Assembly: GCF_001422445.1 (NCBI RefSeq)
Contig: NZ_LMNA01000028.1
Location: 1 to 52,272, forward strand
DNA: 52,272 nucleotides
Origin: Pseudorhodoferax sp. Leaf274
GTDB taxonomy: Bacteria; Pseudomonadota; Gammaproteobacteria; Burkholderiales; Burkholderiaceae_C
Direction: 5' to 3'
Shown here piece by piece: positions 1-9,126 of this stretch. Position 1 is the stretch's first letter. Each line of letters begins with the position of its first letter. The notes beneath the pieces were generated by a model. That model did not search any database, was not told the DNA's origin, and worked only from the letters and a program-made list of their open reading frames with translations. The translations under genes and the position numbers were made by a program.

Positions 1-9
1 TGTTCATCC

Positions 10-80
10 GAGGTTGTTCTGGGTTGATGGTTTGGCGTGAGAACCTCCATCTTCCCCGACTACTTCGGGTGAACAACCTC
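10..80. repeat. Inverted repeat, 10-bp perfect arms
   Basis: GAGGTTGTTC at 10-19 is exactly repeated in inverse orientation as GAACAACCTC at 71-80. Between the arms a small stem CCCGA/TCGGG (55-59 / 65-69) can form. It lies at the very edge of the window in the lower-GC stretch, so it could be part of a mobile-element end, a terminator of an upstream gene or an operator. No transposase is visible beside it. Confidence 0.4.
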
Positions 81-682
81 TTGGGAAACGACAGCTAGTG
101 AACGATTGGGGTGCGCCTGGTGTGGCGTTCGACATTGCCCTGTTCGACGGCCCGATGCAGTGCTGCTCGATGCAGCCCACCGTCTGGCCGAGCAGGATGG
201 CCTTGTCGTCGACCTGTGGCGCTTTGCCCCAGGCTGTTATGCGTGCCCCTGAGCGTGCGTGAAGTTGCCAGTAGCCGGGGTAGATCAGCTTGTCGGGACG
301 ATGACCACTCAGCTACGCCACTGCAGGATCGCAGGCCGCCCTCAACGTCGCACGCACTCCCAGTCTCGCGCGCGGCAAGCTCTTGGCCATGCACGCGGAG
401 GTGAGGTGAATAGATTGTTCATGTCTTCAATCTGCTGCGATGCTGTCCTTCGCTGCCCCTGGGCTAACGGGCTGCAATGGGCGCATAGCTACCGCTCATG
501 ACCAGCAGTTTTGCCACAAGGAGTGGCGTTCATTGACCCTGGCCGCGAGCCAGCATCAACGACGCAGGAAGCAAGAGTCCCTGTTTGAAATTGAAGATGC
601 TCCTGCAAGCCCTCTGCCACCTGACAGCCGAGATCGCCCCCGCCCACTCTTGCGGCATCCCGCGCACCCGCACCCCTTGTCG

Positions 683-697
683 CTGTATCCGATACAG
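683..697. promoter_or_regulatory. Perfect operator-like palindrome (TetR-type look)
   Basis: CTGTATC-C-GATACAG is a perfect 7-bp dyad around one central base. Sites of this length and shape are typical of TetR-family repressors (family knowledge; the assignment is inference). It lies 133 bases before the regulator at 830 and may control that gene or one to the left of the window. Confidence 0.5.
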
Positions 698-829
698 TTC
701 CGAACAAATATCGCACCACTTCCGTCAGGTTAGTGCGCAGATCTGTGCTAGCGCGGCACAATCCGGCCTCGCTGCCGGGCTGTGCCCTGGCGGAACGCGA
801 ACGCGAGGACTTGGGGCAACACACCGGAC

Positions 830-3364
830 ATGGCTGAGAGCGTTTTTCGATTCGACCGCGCCGAACTGCGGCTGCACGCGCGCGAGCTGCGCCTGGATGG
901 CGCCCCCGTGGCGCTGGGCGCACGCGCCTTCGACCTGCTGCAGGCGCTGGTGACCCACCGCGACCGGCTGGTGACCAAGCACGAGCTGATGGAGATGGTC
1001 TGGCCCCGGCTGGTCGTGGAAGAGAACAACCTGCAGGTGCAGGTGAGCACGCTGCGCAAGCTGCTGGGCAGCAAGGCGATCGCCACCGTGCCCGGGCGCG
1101 GCTACCGTTTCGCCGCCCCGCTGATCGAGGACACCCGTGCGCCGGCCGCGCCGCCGCCGCGCGTGGTGGCGCCGCCGGCCTCGCGCGGGCAGGCCGGCAA
1201 CCTGCGCCAGGGCGCGCCGCTGCTGGGCCGCGCCGCCGACCTGGCGACCGTGGCCGCGCTGGTGCGCACGCAGCGGCTGGTCAGCCTGCTGGGCGCCGGC
1301 GGCATCGGCAAGACCAGCCTGGCCAGCGCCGTGGCGTGGGAGCTGGGCCACGCGTTCGCCGACGGCGTGTGGCTGGTGCCCCTGGCCGATGTGGCCGAGC
1401 CCGCGGCGCTGCCGCTGGCCGTGGCGCGCGTGCTGCAGATCAACCTGCCCGGCCCCGACCCGCTGGCCGCGCTGGCCGAGCGGCTACCGCCGCAGCTGCT
1501 GCTGGTGCTGGACAACTGCGAACACCTGGCCGGCGCGGTGGCCCCGCTTGTGGAACGCCTGCTGCAGGCCTGCCCCGGGCTGCACGTGCTGGCCACCAGC
1601 CAGGAGCCGCTGCGGCTGGCGCGCGAGCAGCAGGTGCGCCTGGAAGCCTTGGCCGTGCCCGCGCCCGGCACGCGCGAGACGGCGCTGGCGCACGGCGCGG
1701 TGGCGCTGTTCCTGGCGCGGGCGCAGGCCGCGCTGCCGGGCTTCGCGCTGGACGCCGGCAACGAGCCGGCCGTGGTGGAGATCTGCCGCGCACTCGACGG
1801 CGTGCCGCTGGCGCTGGAGTTCGCCGCCGCGCGCGTGCCGCTGCTGGGCGTGGAGGGCGTGCGCCAGCACCTGGGCCAGCGCCTGCGCGTGCTGAGCCGC
1901 GGCGCGCGCGACGCGCCCGAGCGCCATCGCACGCTGCGCGCCACGCTGGACTGGAGCCACGCGCTGCTGCGCGAGGACGAGAAGAAGGTCTTCCGCCGCC
2001 TGGGCGTGTTCGTCGGCGGCTTCGGCCTGGAGCTGGCGCAGCAGCTCGCGGCCGACGACACCACCGACGCCTGGGACGTGCTGGAACTGCTGGGCAACCT
2101 GGTCGACAAGTCCATGGTGGTGGTGGACATGGCCAGCGCCGTGCCGCGCTACCGCCTGCTGGAGACCGCGCGTGCCTACGCGTGCGACCAGCTGGATCTG
2201 GCCGGCGAGCGGCCCGCGCTGCAGCGCGCACATGCACGCGCCATGCTGGCCATGTTCGACCGGCGCACGCGCATGGAGCGCCTGGGCTTGGAGACCGTGG
2301 ACCAATGGATGCAGGCCTGCCAAGGCGAGGCCGACAACCTGCGCGCCGCCATCGACTGGGCCGTGGCCGCGGGCGAAAGCACGCTGGCGCTGGACCTGGC
2401 CAACACCGCGGCCGAGTTCATGTACGAGGCCGGCCGCTACCCCGAATGCGTGGCGTGGATGCGCCGCACCGAGCCGCTGATCGACGCCGGCACGCCCGAG
2501 CTGGTGGTCGCGCGCTTCCAGTTCGGGCTGGCCATGGTCGGCCTGCACGGCGGCGTGGAAGGTGCCGAGCGGCTGCGCCTGCTGGACGCTGCGCTGGCCA
2601 CGCTGGAGCGCCACCCACCCTCCATGGTGCTGGTCTACGCGCTGTGCATGCGCGGCTACGTGGCCGGCATCTGCGGCGACCTGGCGCTGGCCCGCCGCAC
2701 GCTGGACCGCGTGCACGCGCTGACCGAGCCGGCGCCCATGGTGCCGCTGCGCGGCCTGCCGCTGTACATCGAGGGCATGGTGCGCCGGTTCGAAGGCCGC
2801 CCGCACGAGGCCCTGGCCGCCTTCACCGAAGCGCTGCCCTACGTGCGCCGCCACGGCGACGGCCGCACGCTGTTCTACCTGCAGAGCAACATGGCCGCCG
2901 TGCACCACGAGATGGGCCACCTGGACGAAGCCGTGGACCAATACCGCCGCGCCATCGCCGCGCTGGAGGATTCGCCGCGCACCGACCCGCAGATGATGTC
3001 CTTCGCGCTGGTCTGGTACGCCCATGCGCTGACCGTCCAGGGCGCGCTGCACGAGGCGCTGGAGCAGGTGCGGCGCAGCCTGCCGTACTGCAGGCGCTCG
3101 GTGGGGCTGCGGCACTTCGCGGGCATGCTGGCGCTGCTGGCGGCGCGGCGCGGGCGGCTGCGCGAGGCTGCGCTGCTGCTGGGTTGCGACGACGCCGCGC
3201 GCCAGCGCCGTGGCGAGGTGCGCACGCCGTTCGACGTGCGCACCATGAAGGCCGTGCTGGCGCTGGTGGGCGCCCAGCACGGCGAGGAGCGCGTGGTGGT
3301 GTGGCGGGTGCAGGGTGGCGCGCTGGAGGAGGCAGAGGCGGCGGAGCTCGTGCTCGGCACCTAG
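830..3364 (+). CDS. Winged-helix / STAND-type ATPase transcriptional regulator
   Basis: This is a predicted signal-responsive regulator of 844 residues. Residues 1-100 form an OmpR/CadC-type winged helix, containing RAFDLLQALV and ending GRGYRFAAPL. An ATPase of the STAND/NB-ARC kind follows, with Walker A GAGGIGKT at 155-162 and a Walker B-like LLLVLDNCEHL (Asp 228). The remaining half is alanine/leucine-rich, helical and TPR-like, the usual ligand- or partner-sensing part. The ATG at 830 was chosen because the DNA-binding fold starts MAESVFRFD; the in-frame GTG at 782 would only add 16 unsupported residues. The gene ends tail to tail with the RND pump, the two stop codons overlapping at 3361-3364. 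Architecture matches the 'predicted ATPase plus trans_reg_C' family; ligand and targets are unknown. Confidence 0.85.
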   Translation: MAESVFRFDRAELRLHARELRLDGAPVALGARAFDLLQALVTHRDRLVTKHELMEMVWPRLVVEENNLQVQVSTLRKLLGSKAIATVPGRGYRFAAPLIEDTRAPAAPPPRVVAPPASRGQAGNLRQGAPLLGRAADLATVAALVRTQRLVSLLGAGGIGKTSLASAVAWELGHAFADGVWLVPLADVAEPAALPLAVARVLQINLPGPDPLAALAERLPPQLLLVLDNCEHLAGAVAPLVERLLQACPGLHVLATSQEPLRLAREQQVRLEALAVPAPGTRETALAHGAVALFLARAQAALPGFALDAGNEPAVVEICRALDGVPLALEFAAARVPLLGVEGVRQHLGQRLRVLSRGARDAPERHRTLRATLDWSHALLREDEKKVFRRLGVFVGGFGLELAQQLAADDTTDAWDVLELLGNLVDKSMVVVDMASAVPRYRLLETARAYACDQLDLAGERPALQRAHARAMLAMFDRRTRMERLGLETVDQWMQACQGEADNLRAAIDWAVAAGESTLALDLANTAAEFMYEAGRYPECVAWMRRTEPLIDAGTPELVVARFQFGLAMVGLHGGVEGAERLRLLDAALATLERHPPSMVLVYALCMRGYVAGICGDLALARRTLDRVHALTEPAPMVPLRGLPLYIEGMVRRFEGRPHEALAAFTEALPYVRRHGDGRTLFYLQSNMAAVHHEMGHLDEAVDQYRRAIAALEDSPRTDPQMMSFALVWYAHALTVQGALHEALEQVRRSLPYCRRSVGLRHFAGMLALLAARRGRLREAALLLGCDDAARQRRGEVRTPFDVRTMKAVLALVGAQHGEERVVVWRVQGGALEEAEAAELVLGT

Positions 3365-6300
3365 GAGGCCGCGCGGCGCCCCAGCGATCGGCGCAGCCAC
3401 TGCAGCAGGTCGTCCACGTAGGTGAACACCACCGGCACGACCAGCAGGCTCAGCACGGTCGAGGTGACCAGCCCGCCGATCACCACGATCGCCATGGGCT
3501 GCCGGAAGCTCGGCTCCGCGCCCAGGCCCAGCGCATTGGGCAGCATGCCGGCGGCCATGGCGATGGTGGTCATGACGATGGGGCGCGCGCGCTTGTGGCA
3601 GGCGTCGACCACCGCCTCCAGGCGCGCCAGTGCCCGGTCGCGCCGCGCGACGATGGCGTACTCCACCAGCAGGATCGAGTTCTTGGTCACGATGCCCATG
3701 AGCATCAGCACGCCGATGACCACCGGCATCGAGAACGACTGGTTGGTGAGCCAGAGCGCGCCGAACGCGCCACCGAAGGCCAGCGGCAGCGCGCACAGGA
3801 TGGTGGCGGGCTGCAGGAAGTCGTGGAACAGCAGCACCAGCACCGCATAGATGCAGAACACGCCGATGGCCATTGCCGTGCCGAAGCTCGTGAACAGTTC
3901 GGCCATGCGCTGCAGCTCGCCCTGTTCCACGAGGCGCACGCCGGCCGGCAGCGCGGTGAAGGCCGGCAAGGCCATGGCCTCGCGCTGCACCTCGCCGAGC
4001 GCGCGGCCGTTGAGCTCCACGCTCAGCGTCACGTTGCGGGAGCGGTCCAGGCGGTCGATCTGCGAGGGGCCGCTGCCCATCGCCACGTCCGCCACCGCGC
4101 CGAGGCTGACCGTGCCCTGCGCGCCCTGCACGCGCAGCCGGGCGACCGCGTCCATGTCGGCGCGCACGGCATCGTCCATGCGCACGCGGATCGCGATCTG
4201 GCGCTCGGGCAGGTTGAGCTTGGGCAGCGCCGTCGCGTAGTCGCCGTAGGTGGCCAGCCGCACGGCGTCGGCCAGCGCCTCGGCGGTGACGCCCAGTGCC
4301 GCGGCGCGCGCATGGTCGGGCCGCACCTGCACTTCAGGCCGCTGCAGCGCCGCGCTCGACGTGACGTTGCCGATGCCCCGGAGCGAGCGCAGCTGCTGCT
4401 CGGCCTGTTGCGCGGCCTTGTCGAGCACCTCGGCATCGTCGCCGGCCAGCGTGATCTCCAGGGTCGAGCCGTTGCTGCTGCCGCTGACGCCGACGCGCAC
4501 GCTGGCGATGGCCCGCAACTGCGCGCGCATGGCGGCTTCGACCTGGGACTGCTTGCGCGCGCGGTCGCCCCGGTCCACCAGGTCGACCGTGAGCGTGGCG
4601 CTGCTCACATCCGTGGTGGAGGTGGTGGCCATGCCATTGCCGGAGCTGGCCGTGCCGGCGGCCATGAACACGGACCGCACCTCCGGCATCGCGCTCAGGA
4701 TCTGCTGCGCCTGCCGGCCGACGGCGACGGTCTGCGCCAGCGTGGCGTCGGGCCCGAGCTTGAGCGTCACCGTGCTCTGGGCCTTGTCCTGCGCCGGCAT
4801 GAAGGCCGTCGGGATCGACAGCGCCAGCCCCACCGACAGCACCAGGAAGAGCAGGGCGGCCGCGGTCGTGGACTTGCGGTGCCGCAGCACGCCGCGCACC
4901 CAGCCCAGGTAGCGCGTCATGGTGGGCCCGTCCGTCGAGGCGCCGTGCAGGTGGGCGGCCTTCGGCCTGAGCAGGTAGGCCGCCATCATCGGCGTGAGCA
5001 GCCGCGCCACCAGCAACGACGCCAGCACCGCGACCGAGGCGGTCACGCCGAACTGGCGGAAAAACTTGCCCGGGATGCCGCCCATGAAGGCCGTGGGCAG
5101 GAACACCGCCACCAGCGTGAAGGTGGTGGCGATGACGGCCAGGCCGATCTCGTCCGCCGCCTCCATCGCCGCCTGGTAGGGCGTCTTGCCCATCAGCAGG
5201 TGGCGCTCGATGTTCTCGATCTCCACGATCGCATCGTCGACCAGCACGCCCACCACCAGGGACAGCGCCAGCAGCGTGATGGTGTTGAGCGAGTAGCCGG
5301 CCAGCGCCATGAAGGCGAAGGCCGGGGCGATGGACAGCGGCAGCGCCGCCGCGGCGATGAGCGTGGCGCGCCAGTCGCGCAGGAACCATCCCACCACGAG
5401 CACGGCCAGCACCGCGCCTTCGAGCAACAGCTCCATCGAGCCGTGGTAGTTCTCCTCGATCGGCGTGACGGTGTTGCTGGCCTCGGCGATGCGCACGCCG
5501 GGGTGCGCGGCGGAGAACTTCTGCAGTGCCGCCCGCACGCCGTCGGCGACGCCGGTGTCCGAGAAGCCCTGCGAGCGCTTGACCTGGAACCCGATCATCT
5601 GCCTGCCGTCGCGCAGCGCCATGGTGGTCCGCTCGGCATGCGCATCGCTGATGCGGGCGATCTGGTCCAGGCGCACATAACGGCCATCGGCCAGCGGCAC
5701 GGCGATGGCCGCGACCTCGGCGGCCGAACCCACGGTGGCCAGCGTGCGGCTGGACTGCTTGCGTCCGCCCACGAACATCTCCCCGCCCGAGGCCTCCTTC
5801 TGCGTCGCCTTGAGCCGCGTGGACACGTCCGACGGCGTGACGCCCAGGCCGGCCATCAGCACCGAATCGAGGTCGACGTGGACTTCGCGGCTGACGCCGC
5901 CCACGCGCGACACCGCGCCCACGCCCGGCACGGCCAGCAGGCTCTTGGTGACCTGGTTGTCGACGAACCACGACAGGTCCTGCTCGTCCATCGATGGCGC
6001 GTCGATGGTGTAGGTCAGCAGCGCGCTGCTGGCCGTGGTCAGCTTGGAGACCGTGGGCGACGCCATGCTGGCGGGCAGGTCGGCCTTGGCGCCGTCGACC
6101 GCGTTGCGCACCTCGTTCAGCGCTTCCTCGGAGTTCTTGTCGATCTCGAAGCTCACGCTGATGCTCACCAGCCCGTCGGTGATGGTGGTGGTGATGTGGT
6201 CCAGGCGGCTGAGCGATGCGAGCTTGTCCTCGATCTTGCGCGCGACCTCGGTCTCCAGCTGCGCCGGCGCGGCACCCTCCAGCGTCGCCGAGACCTGGAT

Positions 6301-6432
6301 GGTCGGCAGGTCGGTGTCGGGAAAGTCCTGGACCTGCAGCGACCTGAAGCCGATGAGCCCCAGCACCGTGAGCAGCACGAAGGTCAGGACGGCCGGGACC
6401 GGGTTGCGAATCGACCAGGATGACACGTTCAT
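3361..6432 (-). CDS. RND multidrug efflux pump, inner-membrane subunit (HAE1 type)
   Basis: This 1023-residue proton-driven exporter has the usual RND length. It starts with the typical amphipathic N-terminus and first membrane helix (MNVSSWSIRNPVPAVLTFVL). The paired acidic residues of helix 4 lie in GVLVDDAIVEIEN (Asp 399/400), the proton-relay site of HAE1 pumps. Two large periplasmic loops and a second six-helix half follow. The start is fixed by a 4-base ATGA overlap with the adaptor gene upstream (6429-6432), indicating translational coupling. It is the last gene of a channel-adaptor-pump operon. Substrates are probably lipophilic drugs or toxic organics; the MdtC/AcrB-like sequence argues against a heavy-metal pump. 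The divergent two-component system likely regulates it. Confidence 0.93.
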   Translation of the reverse strand: MNVSSWSIRNPVPAVLTFVLLTVLGLIGFRSLQVQDFPDTDLPTIQVSATLEGAAPAQLETEVARKIEDKLASLSRLDHITTTITDGLVSISVSFEIDKNSEEALNEVRNAVDGAKADLPASMASPTVSKLTTASSALLTYTIDAPSMDEQDLSWFVDNQVTKSLLAVPGVGAVSRVGGVSREVHVDLDSVLMAGLGVTPSDVSTRLKATQKEASGGEMFVGGRKQSSRTLATVGSAAEVAAIAVPLADGRYVRLDQIARISDAHAERTTMALRDGRQMIGFQVKRSQGFSDTGVADGVRAALQKFSAAHPGVRIAEASNTVTPIEENYHGSMELLLEGAVLAVLVVGWFLRDWRATLIAAAALPLSIAPAFAFMALAGYSLNTITLLALSLVVGVLVDDAIVEIENIERHLLMGKTPYQAAMEAADEIGLAVIATTFTLVAVFLPTAFMGGIPGKFFRQFGVTASVAVLASLLVARLLTPMMAAYLLRPKAAHLHGASTDGPTMTRYLGWVRGVLRHRKSTTAAALLFLVLSVGLALSIPTAFMPAQDKAQSTVTLKLGPDATLAQTVAVGRQAQQILSAMPEVRSVFMAAGTASSGNGMATTSTTDVSSATLTVDLVDRGDRARKQSQVEAAMRAQLRAIASVRVGVSGSSNGSTLEITLAGDDAEVLDKAAQQAEQQLRSLRGIGNVTSSAALQRPEVQVRPDHARAAALGVTAEALADAVRLATYGDYATALPKLNLPERQIAIRVRMDDAVRADMDAVARLRVQGAQGTVSLGAVADVAMGSGPSQIDRLDRSRNVTLSVELNGRALGEVQREAMALPAFTALPAGVRLVEQGELQRMAELFTSFGTAMAIGVFCIYAVLVLLFHDFLQPATILCALPLAFGGAFGALWLTNQSFSMPVVIGVLMLMGIVTKNSILLVEYAIVARRDRALARLEAVVDACHKRARPIVMTTIAMAAGMLPNALGLGAEPSFRQPMAIVVIGGLVTSTVLSLLVVPVVFTYVDDLLQWLRRSLGRRAAS

Positions 6433-7556
6433 CGCGCCGCCTCCTGCCGCGCCACCGTCACCTGCACGCCGTCGGACAGCAAGGCGCCGCCGCTGGCCAC
6501 GACGCGCGCATCGCCGGGCATGGGCGACAGCAGTTCCACCCGGTCGTCCTGGCGGCGGCCCGTCGTCACGGCCTGCGCCGAGACCTTGTTGCCGCCATCG
6601 ACGAGGTAGACGTAGGCGCGCCCGTCGCGCATGACGATCGCCGACTGGGGCAGCGTGGCCGCCGGCGTGCTGCCCAGCCGGAGCCGCCCGCTGGCGAACA
6701 TGCCCGCACGCGCGGTGCTGGCGCCGTCCAGGCTGACGTACACGGTGGCGCGCCCGGTGTTGGTCGACAGCGTCGGCGCCGCGACGCGCACGGTGCCGGT
6801 GGTGCGTTCGCCGCCGGGCAGCGTCAACTCGGCCTTCTGGCCGGCCTTCACGGCAGCGATGGCGTTGGCATCGAGTTCGGGCCGCCATTCCAGCCGGCCC
6901 TGCCGGACCAGGCGCAGCAGCTCGGTGCCCGCGCTCGCCACGTTGCCGACGATCCCGGCCCTGGACGACACCACCCCGTCGTCGGGGGCCAGCACGCGCG
7001 TCTGCGCGAGCTTGAGCTTCACGCTGTCCAGGTCGGCCTGCGCCGATTGCAGCGTCGCGCGCGCCGTCGCCTCCGAGATGCGGTACTCCTCGATCTGCTG
7101 GTCGGAGAGCGAGCCGGTGGCCCCCACGGCGTCGGCACGCCGCACATAGGCGCTGGCCTGCTCCAGGCTGCTGCGCGATTGCGCGACCACCGCCTGCTGC
7201 TTGCGCAGGTCGACCTGCAGGCTGTCGTCGGCCAGCCGCGCGAGCACCTGCCCGCGCCGCACCACGGCGCCGACATCCACCAGCAACTCGGCCACGCGCA
7301 GGCCGCCGGTCTCGGGGCTCACGACGATCTCCTGCCACGGCGCGATGGGCCCGCTGCCGGGCAGGACCTGGGGCCAGTCGCGGCGGTCGGGCGCGGTCAC
7401 CTCGACCGTCATCGCGCTGGCGGGGGTGGATGCTGCCGGCGCGTCCGCGGCTGGCCGCAGCAGCATGGCGGCGGCGCCGAGCGCCAGCACGGCGCACACG
7501 ACACATAGGGCGGCGAGGGCGCGGCGCGGGATCTGGGGTCTGGACGGGGTGCTCAT
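6429..7556 (-). CDS. RND efflux periplasmic adaptor (membrane fusion protein)
   Basis: This 375-residue adaptor joins the inner-membrane pump to the outer-membrane channel. One N-terminal membrane anchor (about residues 13-34) is followed by a lipoyl/barrel-sandwich half (VVSPETGGLRVAELLVDVG), a long alpha hairpin rich in Gln/Ser/Ala, the second lipoyl half (LAPDDGVVSSRAG) and beta-barrel regions. There is no lipobox, so it is membrane-anchored rather than a lipoprotein. ATGA overlaps at both ends (with the channel gene at 7553-7556 and the pump at 6429-6432) show a tightly coupled operon. Confidence 0.92.
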   Translation of the reverse strand: MSTPSRPQIPRRALAALCVVCAVLALGAAAMLLRPAADAPAASTPASAMTVEVTAPDRRDWPQVLPGSGPIAPWQEIVVSPETGGLRVAELLVDVGAVVRRGQVLARLADDSLQVDLRKQQAVVAQSRSSLEQASAYVRRADAVGATGSLSDQQIEEYRISEATARATLQSAQADLDSVKLKLAQTRVLAPDDGVVSSRAGIVGNVASAGTELLRLVRQGRLEWRPELDANAIAAVKAGQKAELTLPGGERTTGTVRVAAPTLSTNTGRATVYVSLDGASTARAGMFASGRLRLGSTPAATLPQSAIVMRDGRAYVYLVDGGNKVSAQAVTTGRRQDDRVELLSPMPGDARVVASGGALLSDGVQVTVARQEAAR

Positions 7557-9001
7557 GGTTTGTTGCGCGTGTCATCGGCCGCTGCCTGGGGCGGCGCGAC
7601 CGGGGTGCCGGGTTGCCATCCGCCGCCGACGGCCTTGTAGAGCGCGATCCAGTACTGGACGCGGTTCTGTTGCAGGGCGATCTCGGTGATCTCGGCCGAC
7701 AGCGCCGAGCGCCGCGCCTCCTCCAGCGTGAGCAGGCTGGTGCGGCCCGCGCGCCAGTTGCTTTCGCTCGAGACAAAGTAGCTCCGGTACTCGCGCGCCG
7801 CCGCCTGCGCCTGGTCCGCGCGGCGGGCGGCGCCATCGAGGTTCAGCAGGGCTTGCTCCACGTCGCGCACGACGGTGCGCACACCCTGGCGGTAGCTGGC
7901 CAGCGCCGACAGGTGGCTGGCCTGCGCGGTGTCGACCGCCGCGCGCCGCTGCCCGCCGTCGAACAGCGGGATCGACAGCGACGGCCCGAACGACCACAGC
8001 GTGGCCGGCGAAGCGAGGCTGCTGGCCGACACGCCGACCGAGCCGCTGAGCGACAGGCTCGGGTACAGGTCTGCCTGCGCCGCGCCGATCTCGGCGCCCG
8101 TGGCCGCCACCTCGCGTTCGAGCGCGGCCAGGTCGGGGCGCTGGCGCAGCACCTGCGCCGGCACCGCCTGCACCTGCAGCGCGGCCGGCTGTGGAATGCG
8201 GTCCTCGCCGCCAGCGAGCAGCGTGCGCAGCGCCGGCTCGTCGGCCCCCGTGAGGTAGACCAGCGACTTGACGAGCAGGCCGCACTGCGTGCGTTGCTGC
8301 AGCAGGCTCGCGCGCGCGCTGGCCAGGCTCGCGCGCGCCAGCATGGCTTCCGACGGTGCGGTGGTGCCGGCCTGCGCAGAGGCCGCGGTGGCCCGCTCGG
8401 TCGCGGCCGTGGAGCCGGCCTCGCGCTGGTAGGCGTCTGCGAGCAGGTTGCAGGCGCGGTATTGCACGTAGGTGTCGGCCACCTCGGCCGCGAGCGAGAC
8501 GCGGGCGTCGTGCCAGTCGGCGGTGCGCGCCTCGACCCGTGCTTCGGAAGCCTCGGCGTTGCGGCGCACCTTGCCGAAGAGGTCGATCTCCCACGAGGCG
8601 TCGAAGCCGGCGCTGCGCGACGTGCCCGTGGCCACCGCCGCACCGGACTGCAGCTGGTTGCTGCGCGAGGCCGATGCGTTGGCGCTCACGCCCGGCAGGG
8701 CCTGCGCGCGCGTGCTGCGCAGCGTCGCACGGGCCTTCTCGATGCTGGCCCAGGCCTGCGTGAGCGTGGGGCTCTCGCGTTCGGCCATCGCCACCAGGCG
8801 GCCGAGCCGGGCGTCGTCGAACTGCTGCCACCACTTCTGCAGGTCGCCGGCACTGCCGCCATGGGGCAGTTCGGCCTGCCAGGCCGGCGGCGCCTGCGGT
8901 GGCGGCGGGTCTTGCGGCGGGGCCGTGGCGCAGGCGGCCAGGCTCCAGGCCACGCAGGCGGCGAGCGGCGTGGCAAGCAGGGAACGGGGGGGTGCTTTCA
9001 T
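7553..9001 (-). CDS. Outer-membrane efflux channel lipoprotein, NodT/OprM family
   Basis: This 482-residue TolC-like factor gives the RND complex its outer-membrane exit. The signal peptide ends in a lipobox (SLAAC, Cys 24), so the mature protein should be lipid-anchored. Two repeated helical-barrel segments follow, with NodT-family landmarks such as ARLGRLVAMA, SWEIDLFGKVRR, YVQYRACNLLADAYQREAG and SLSIPLFDGGQRRA. A ribosome-binding site AGGAAG lies 9 bases before the ATG. The channel gene is first in the operon; in many related operons it comes last. Confidence 0.92.
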   Translation of the reverse strand: MKAPPRSLLATPLAACVAWSLAACATAPPQDPPPPQAPPAWQAELPHGGSAGDLQKWWQQFDDARLGRLVAMAERESPTLTQAWASIEKARATLRSTRAQALPGVSANASASRSNQLQSGAAVATGTSRSAGFDASWEIDLFGKVRRNAEASEARVEARTADWHDARVSLAAEVADTYVQYRACNLLADAYQREAGSTAATERATAASAQAGTTAPSEAMLARASLASARASLLQQRTQCGLLVKSLVYLTGADEPALRTLLAGGEDRIPQPAALQVQAVPAQVLRQRPDLAALEREVAATGAEIGAAQADLYPSLSLSGSVGVSASSLASPATLWSFGPSLSIPLFDGGQRRAAVDTAQASHLSALASYRQGVRTVVRDVEQALLNLDGAARRADQAQAAAREYRSYFVSSESNWRAGRTSLLTLEEARRSALSAEITEIALQQNRVQYWIALYKAVGGGWQPGTPVAPPQAAADDTRNKP

Positions 9002-9041
9002 CGGATCTTCTTCCTGCGCCGAGCGTAGGAGCGCCCACTGT

Positions 9042-9075
9042 TGGCTGCGGTCAGCCAGCGTTAAGCTGGGTAAAT
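9042..9075. promoter_or_regulatory. Candidate divergent operator between RND operon and two-component system
   Basis: The 125-base divergent gap (9002-9126) holds a perfect dyad TGGCTG-CGGT-CAGCCA (9042-9057). Right after it are two A/T-containing half-sites, GTTAAG and GGTAAAT (9060-9065 and 9069-9075), spaced like the direct repeats bound by OmpR/PmrA-type response regulators. It is a likely binding site for the regulator encoded at 9127, able to act on both directions. Binding is inferred. Confidence 0.4.
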
Positions 9076-9126
9076 GCCAGCCCCGGTCTGGTAGCGCGCA
9101 GCCCGATCGGCGCCATACTCGCGCCG

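Larger units (their letters stand above)
1..829. other. Lower-GC stretch with no recognisable intact gene
   Basis: The first ~780 bases are visibly less GC-rich than the rest of the window and lack its strong third-position GC bias. Short open frames exist on both strands, but none reads like a known family, has a good ribosome-binding site or keeps one frame for long. Around 120-235 one forward frame (VAFDIALFDGP) gives way to a neighbouring frame (AVLLDAAHRLAEQDGLVV), as if a small gene had been frameshifted. The stretch also holds an inverted repeat (10-80) and a palindrome (683-697). It is probably an eroded or acquired segment plus the upstream region of the regulator at 830. No function can be assigned. 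Confidence 0.5.

Noticed and set aside
1336-6423. A 1695-codon open frame on the plus strand across the ATPase regulator and antisense to the RND pump
   Set aside because: Composition is Arg/Ala/Gly/His-rich without domains; it mirrors real genes in other frames, a known effect of very high GC.
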